NCBI GenBank assembly: GCA_031428275.1 | Contig: JANPPC010000013.1 | Span: 124,001 to 188,000, forward strand | From: Pseudobdellovibrio sp031428275 | GTDB taxonomy: Bacteria > Bdellovibrionota > Bdellovibrionia > Bdellovibrionales > Bdellovibrionaceae | Reading direction: 5' to 3' | Length of the DNA: 64,000 nt | In this document: in pieces, positions 60,385-64,000 of the stretch | Layout of the letters: each line of letters starts with the position of its first letter | Position numbering within the stretch: the first letter of the stretch is position 1 | Translations under genes and position numbers: made by a program | The notes under the pieces: model-generated | The model's input: the letters and a program-made list of their open reading frames with translations, nothing else | Database searches by the model: none | Told to the model about the DNA's origin: nothing

Positions 60385-61290
60385 ATGGCTAGAAGCGTAG
60401 ACTACAATCAAATCGCACTGTTTATCGAGATCATCGAATCAGGCAGCATCTCAGAGGCGGCTCGGCGACTAAACCAAGCAAAATCTAACCTAAGTCGGGC
60501 TTTGGCCTCTTTAGAAAAAGACTTAGGTACACAGTTAGTCTACCGCAACACACGAAGCCTGCATCCGACAGAAGCGGGACTTCAATTTTATGAAAAATGT
60601 AAAGAAGCCTATTCTCATATTGATTTAAATGTACAGAATTTGAAACTGAACGAACAAGCCTTGCGCGGTCGCTTCTGCTTAACGGCGGCGATAGACATTG
60701 CTCAGACGATCTGCCCGCCAGTTGTCGCAGATTTTTCACGCTTGAATCCAGACTTAAAAGTCGAATTACGCGGCGAAAACCGAATGATTGACCTGGTCAA
60801 AGAAGGCGTTGATCTAGCTATACGATTCGGAGTTTTATCTGATTCTAGTCTGAAAGCTTATAAAATTAGTGATCTTTCCCTTGTACTTGTATCGACCGAA
60901 AAGTATTTACATGGCCGATCAAAAATAAAGACCTTAGAAAATATTAAAGAACATTCGTTTATCGCATTTACTAAATCATACGAAAAAAGTATCAGCCTCA
61001 GTCGCAGGGGATCGCCCTTACAAAAAATTGCAATCAGTCCTGCAGTCATCGCAAACGATACGATGATAGCAAAAAATTTAGCCCTTCATGGGGGCGGCAT
61101 TGCCTTATTACCCGATTTCTTGTGTTACAACGAATTGAAGAACTCTGAGCTTGTTCGCGTGCTTCCAGATTTTTCATCAAAGCCCGTCCCCGTGCACTTT
61201 GTCTGGAGCCAACGAAGCCAGATATCTCCGAAGGTGCGTGCTTTTATGGATTTTTCGAAAGATCACCTTAAAAAATATTTTACGAATTAG
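60385..61290 (+). CDS. LysR-family transcriptional regulator
   Basis: This 301-residue protein has a LysR HTH (NQIALFIEIIESGSISEAAR, NQAKSNLSRALASLEKDLGT) and a LysR substrate-binding domain (GRFCLTAAID, LVKEGVDLAIRFG, LHGGGIALLPDF). It most likely controls the divergent yceI-dioxygenase pair. ATG at 60385 was chosen because the HTH follows at the usual distance; a GTG at 60358 would lie inside the inverted repeat region. Confidence 0.9.
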   Translation: MARSVDYNQIALFIEIIESGSISEAARRLNQAKSNLSRALASLEKDLGTQLVYRNTRSLHPTEAGLQFYEKCKEAYSHIDLNVQNLKLNEQALRGRFCLTAAIDIAQTICPPVVADFSRLNPDLKVELRGENRMIDLVKEGVDLAIRFGVLSDSSLKAYKISDLSLVLVSTEKYLHGRSKIKTLENIKEHSFIAFTKSYEKSISLSRRGSPLQKIAISPAVIANDTMIAKNLALHGGGIALLPDFLCYNELKNSELVRVLPDFSSKPVPVHFVWSQRSQISPKVRAFMDFSKDHLKKYFTN

Positions 61291-61385
61291 TCTCAGATAC
61301 CTCGACCAAAGTTAGTTGGTCCTAATTAAATTTAGACTATTCTTACTATTTTTGCGGATTAATGCCGATAAATACAAGGATAGCT

Positions 61386-62126
61386 ATGCACAAAAAAAAT
61401 CTTTTTATCTCATTTTTTTTACTAAGCGCCGCCGCAATTTTATTGTCGTCAATTTTATTTTTGAAAATTAAAAAAACACCCGAAATTAAAAAATCTTCGT
61501 CTCGTAATATTCTTCCAGACGCAAAAACAGCTAACTTATCTTCTTTGGTAGAAGCAGAAAATATGAAGCCCGACCTAAATTTAAAAAATATAGCCGAAAC
61601 CCATGAAGCTAAAGATAAAGCGACCCGTGCATTACAAAATATTAAATCGCGCGGGCGACTGCCATCGCAAACTTTAACAAAGCCCAGCGTACTACAAGCG
61701 CATTCAATTCTTACTGGTACGCGCTGGAAGATTTGGCCCAACGCAAATGTAGTTGCAAAACTTTCATCTGACGCCCCTGTTGCACGCGTCAGTCATATCG
61801 ACATAGCCGAAGGCGAACCCAGTCAGTCGACAATTGTAAACTTTGACAACACAAACCAGATTGTTCTCTACAATGAACGCTTACAAAAACCAGGAATACT
61901 TACTGGTCTTATTATTGTAGAAACAGTGGATTTGCCTGCGCTCCGAAGAGATCTTAGTTCGGTCAACGCAGAAATTGTAAACTCATTTGACCAAATAAAT
62001 ACATATTTTGTTACAGGCTTAGCGCAAAGCTTCAACTTAGAATTGCTTTTCACGCAAATAAAAAAGTGGCCCCATGTTCGAAACGCTGAACTTGAGATTC
62101 TGAGTAAAAATTATGAAAAGAATTAA
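61386..62126 (+). CDS. Membrane-anchored propeptide-like partner of the S8 protease
   Basis: This 246-residue protein has one N-terminal helix (LFISFFLLSAAAILLSSILFL), a long polar linker, and a C-terminal domain (GLIIVETVDLPALRRDLSSV, INTYFVTGLAQSFNLELLFT). The strand-helix-strand pattern resembles the I9 propeptide of subtilases. It overlaps the S8 protease start by 14 bp. The protease itself has no obvious propeptide, so this may act in trans as foldase or inhibitor. AAGGA precedes the ATG. Inference only. Confidence 0.5.
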   Translation: MHKKNLFISFFLLSAAAILLSSILFLKIKKTPEIKKSSSRNILPDAKTANLSSLVEAENMKPDLNLKNIAETHEAKDKATRALQNIKSRGRLPSQTLTKPSVLQAHSILTGTRWKIWPNANVVAKLSSDAPVARVSHIDIAEGEPSQSTIVNFDNTNQIVLYNERLQKPGILTGLIIVETVDLPALRRDLSSVNAEIVNSFDQINTYFVTGLAQSFNLELLFTQIKKWPHVRNAELEILSKNYEKN

Positions 62127-63798
62127 TTCATACTTAATTTTTTTGACGGCTTTTCTATTTGCGGCTGGCTGTAGTTTTCAGAAATTTGAATCTGATCAGT
62201 TCAGCCAATCTTTAGCAGATCCGCTTTTTAAATATGCGTGGCACTTACTAAATGTAGGACAATCAGTATTTGCGAATGATCCAGCCGTCGCGGGGTTCGA
62301 CATTAATTTAAACCAAACCTGGAACGATCAAATCTATGGTAATGGCGTTTTAATTCAAGTTTCAGATGATGGGCTAGAAGATACCCACGAGGATTTGAAT
62401 GCAAACTTTCCGTACCTAAACGTTTCAAAGAATTATGCATTGACTTCACCCTTTACCGCTACGACGGCACGTCCTTTGGCTTCTGACGATGACCACGGAA
62501 CCGCCGTTGCCGGGCTAATTGCAGCCGCGGGATGGAATAGAATTGGTGCGCGTGGAGTTGCTCCAAAAAGTAGACTGATGATCGCAAACTTTCTGTCGGG
62601 ATCTATCGCGCAAACCCAAGCAAAATTTATTGATCAAGCCAGCGGTGATTTCGACATCTCAAACATGAGCTGGGGCGGAACGCAAAACACAATCGACGTG
62701 GTCAATACGACCTACAACAACCAGCTGCGTTCGATGGTAACAACGAAACGCAATGGTAAGGGTGCTATTTTTGTAAAAGCCGCCGGCAATGATTTTCAGG
62801 TTCTTTGTAATGGATCGACTTCATATTGTATCGGAAACTCTAGCTTCGATAACGACAACGTTATCCCGTATATAATTGCAGTTGCCGCGATAAATGCCGA
62901 AGGTATTTCATCAAGCTATTCTTCGACGGGCTCAAATCTTTGGATAACCGCGCCCGGTGGAGAATACGGAAGCGATTCTCCGGCGATGATTACGACTGAT
63001 CGAATGGGTTGTACGAATGGCTTTTCGAATTCTTTACGCACGACCGCTTTTGAAAAAGGCGATTCACCCGAAAACAGTAACTGTAGCTACACCTCAACAT
63101 TCAATGGCACTTCAGCTGCCTCGCCTGTTCTGACCGGGGTTATTGCACTTCTTTTAGAGGCGAATCCAAACTTAACTTGGCGCGAAGTAAAGTATATTTT
63201 AGCGAAGACAGCTAAGGTCGATAATTACGTCACGGGCTCGATCTCGCACCCACTCAATTTGGCTATGCCTAGTGGATATTCGTGGGAACAACGATGGATC
63301 ACCAACGCCGCCGCTTTCAATTTTCATAATTGGTACGGCTTCGGTCGCGTCGATACCGACGCTGCCATTGCTTTGGCTAAAACTATAAAAGTAACTCCAC
63401 TAAATCTAGGCACATTTACCGAAACGAATTGGGCTCAAATAAACTCAAGCTTAGCGCTTGCGATACCAGATAATACTTCAACAGGTGTTACCAATACAAT
63501 TAATGTGCCGACCGCGCTGACAGTTGAAGCGGTGCAAATTAAAGTAAACATCACGCATGCAGATATCTCGCAGCTGGCGTTAGAACTAACTTCGCCTAGC
63601 GGAACAAAAAGTATTTTAGTGAACGGGCGCAACTCACTGACTGGTATTGCTGACTTTGTCGGAGAAACTTTTCTATCAAATGCGTTCTATCAAGAGCCTT
63701 CGGCCGGAGTTTGGACACTACGAGTAATTGACACCCAAGCCGGCACCTCAGGCACACTTACGTCATTTAGCATTAACATTTTTGGCGGCGCAAACTAA
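62113..63798 (+). CDS. Kexin-like subtilase (S8) lipoprotein with P-domain
   Basis: This 561-residue lipoprotein (lipobox FAAGC, Cys20) has a subtilisin catalytic domain with Asp85 (VSDDGLEDTHEDL), His128 (DDHGTAVAGL) and Ser334 (FNGTSAASP), plus oxyanion Asn in KAAGND. A C-terminal P-domain (SLALAIPDN, LTSPSGTKSIL, GVWTLRVIDTQAGTSG) marks the proprotein-convertase family. It probably works at the cell surface. The mature N-terminus is only about 60 residues before the catalytic Asp, so there is no room for a normal propeptide. Confidence 0.92.
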   Translation: MKRINSYLIFLTAFLFAAGCSFQKFESDQFSQSLADPLFKYAWHLLNVGQSVFANDPAVAGFDINLNQTWNDQIYGNGVLIQVSDDGLEDTHEDLNANFPYLNVSKNYALTSPFTATTARPLASDDDHGTAVAGLIAAAGWNRIGARGVAPKSRLMIANFLSGSIAQTQAKFIDQASGDFDISNMSWGGTQNTIDVVNTTYNNQLRSMVTTKRNGKGAIFVKAAGNDFQVLCNGSTSYCIGNSSFDNDNVIPYIIAVAAINAEGISSSYSSTGSNLWITAPGGEYGSDSPAMITTDRMGCTNGFSNSLRTTAFEKGDSPENSNCSYTSTFNGTSAASPVLTGVIALLLEANPNLTWREVKYILAKTAKVDNYVTGSISHPLNLAMPSGYSWEQRWITNAAAFNFHNWYGFGRVDTDAAIALAKTIKVTPLNLGTFTETNWAQINSSLALAIPDNTSTGVTNTINVPTALTVEAVQIKVNITHADISQLALELTSPSGTKSILVNGRNSLTGIADFVGETFLSNAFYQEPSAGVWTLRVIDTQAGTSGTLTSFSINIFGGAN

Positions 63799-63800
63799 GT

Positions 63801-64000
63801 CTATTTCTGCTTGAGCAATTCCGGATGGTCACGCTCAATCGCCCAACCTATGCTTTCAGCCATTAATTGATGACCCAATTTGCTTGGATGCCCATCATTC
63901 CGTATGGCAAGACTTTTGCCGTAAACATTCCAAAAATTTATACTGCTAGAAATAACCGGAGTTATTTCTGAGGCGATCATTTTTTTAGATAAGTTATTTA
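63801..64000 (-). CDS. SGNH/GDSL hydrolase (3' end only)
   Basis: This is the last 66 or so codons of a gene entering from the right edge. DGHPSKLGHQLMAESI contains the Asp-x-x-His pair that closes SGNH/GDSL hydrolases, near the C-terminus as expected. The catalytic serine block lies outside the window. It converges with the S8 protease, with two bases between the stops. Confidence 0.75.
   Translation of the reverse strand, partial: NNLSKKMIASEITPVISSSINFWNVYGKSLAIRNDGHPSKLGHQLMAESIGWAIERDHPELLKQK

Overview
The window looks like chromosome from a Gram-negative predator of the Bdellovibrio group (Bdellovibrionota). I judge this from the modest GC content, the dense short operons with ATGA overlaps and many TTG/GTG starts, the large number of exported proteases and cell-wall enzymes, and above all a Tad (type IVb) pilus operon that ends in a YD-repeat exported protein and a small exported Cys-containing protein. 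That is the arrangement I recall for the Bdellovibrio host-interaction (hit) locus. No tRNA, rRNA, CRISPR array, insertion sequence or prophage was seen. Species assignment is inference; no search was run.

Layout. 1-2.8 kb: suf Fe-S assembly operon (rrf2-sufB-sufC-sufD, minus strand, sufD cut by the window edge) with a perfect inverted repeat upstream. 3.2-7.5 kb: outer-membrane barrel and a large HExxHxxGxxH metalloprotease lipoprotein. 7.5-9.5 kb: degenerate GDPD-like protein and a lytic-transglycosylase-like lipoprotein. 9.5-14.1 kb: tolQ-tolR-tolA-tolB without pal, then two cyclophilins. 14.2-19.3 kb: orphan exported proteins and a motA-motB pair. 19.4-21.7 kb: PAP2 phosphatase, SDR and monofunctional peptidoglycan glycosyltransferase, linked by ATGA/GTGA overlaps. 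21.8-24.9 kb: exported caspase-like protein divergent from a TPR/winged-helix regulator. 24.9-31.2 kb: NodIJ-type ABC exporter, typA, dus, lipocalin-like protein and nitroreductase. 31.2-37.6 kb: a five-gene operon joining an ornithine/arginine succinylation route (class III aminotransferase, M20 deacylase, astA, astD) to mltG. 37.7-40.7 kb: TPR/SH3 protein, BamD-like lipoprotein, TPR protein, hpt and an antiparallel 25-residue membrane microprotein.

40.9-50.8 kb: the Tad pilus operon. It encodes Flp pilin, four small pilin/TadE-like proteins, CpaB, the CpaC secretin, a single polypeptide fusing CpaE/TadZ to CpaF/TadA, and one TadB-type membrane platform protein. The YD-repeat protein and the 89-residue hit-like protein follow. 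The hit-like gene carries a 9-bp direct repeat whose recombination would delete exactly 39 bp in frame. No tadC or prepilin peptidase gene is present here. 50.9-53.4 kb: receiver-only response regulator and an outer-membrane protein.

53.4-55.7 kb: groES-groEL, with a roughly 175-bp, about 67 percent GC string of perfect hairpins at the 3' end of groEL. I could not assign this element and regard it as the least explained structure in the window. 55.8-61.3 kb: trypsin, pirin, Dps, DODA-type dioxygenase, YceI and a divergent LysR regulator. 61.4-63.8 kb: a membrane-anchored propeptide-like protein overlapping a kexin-like S8 protease lipoprotein. The 3' end of an SGNH hydrolase closes the window.
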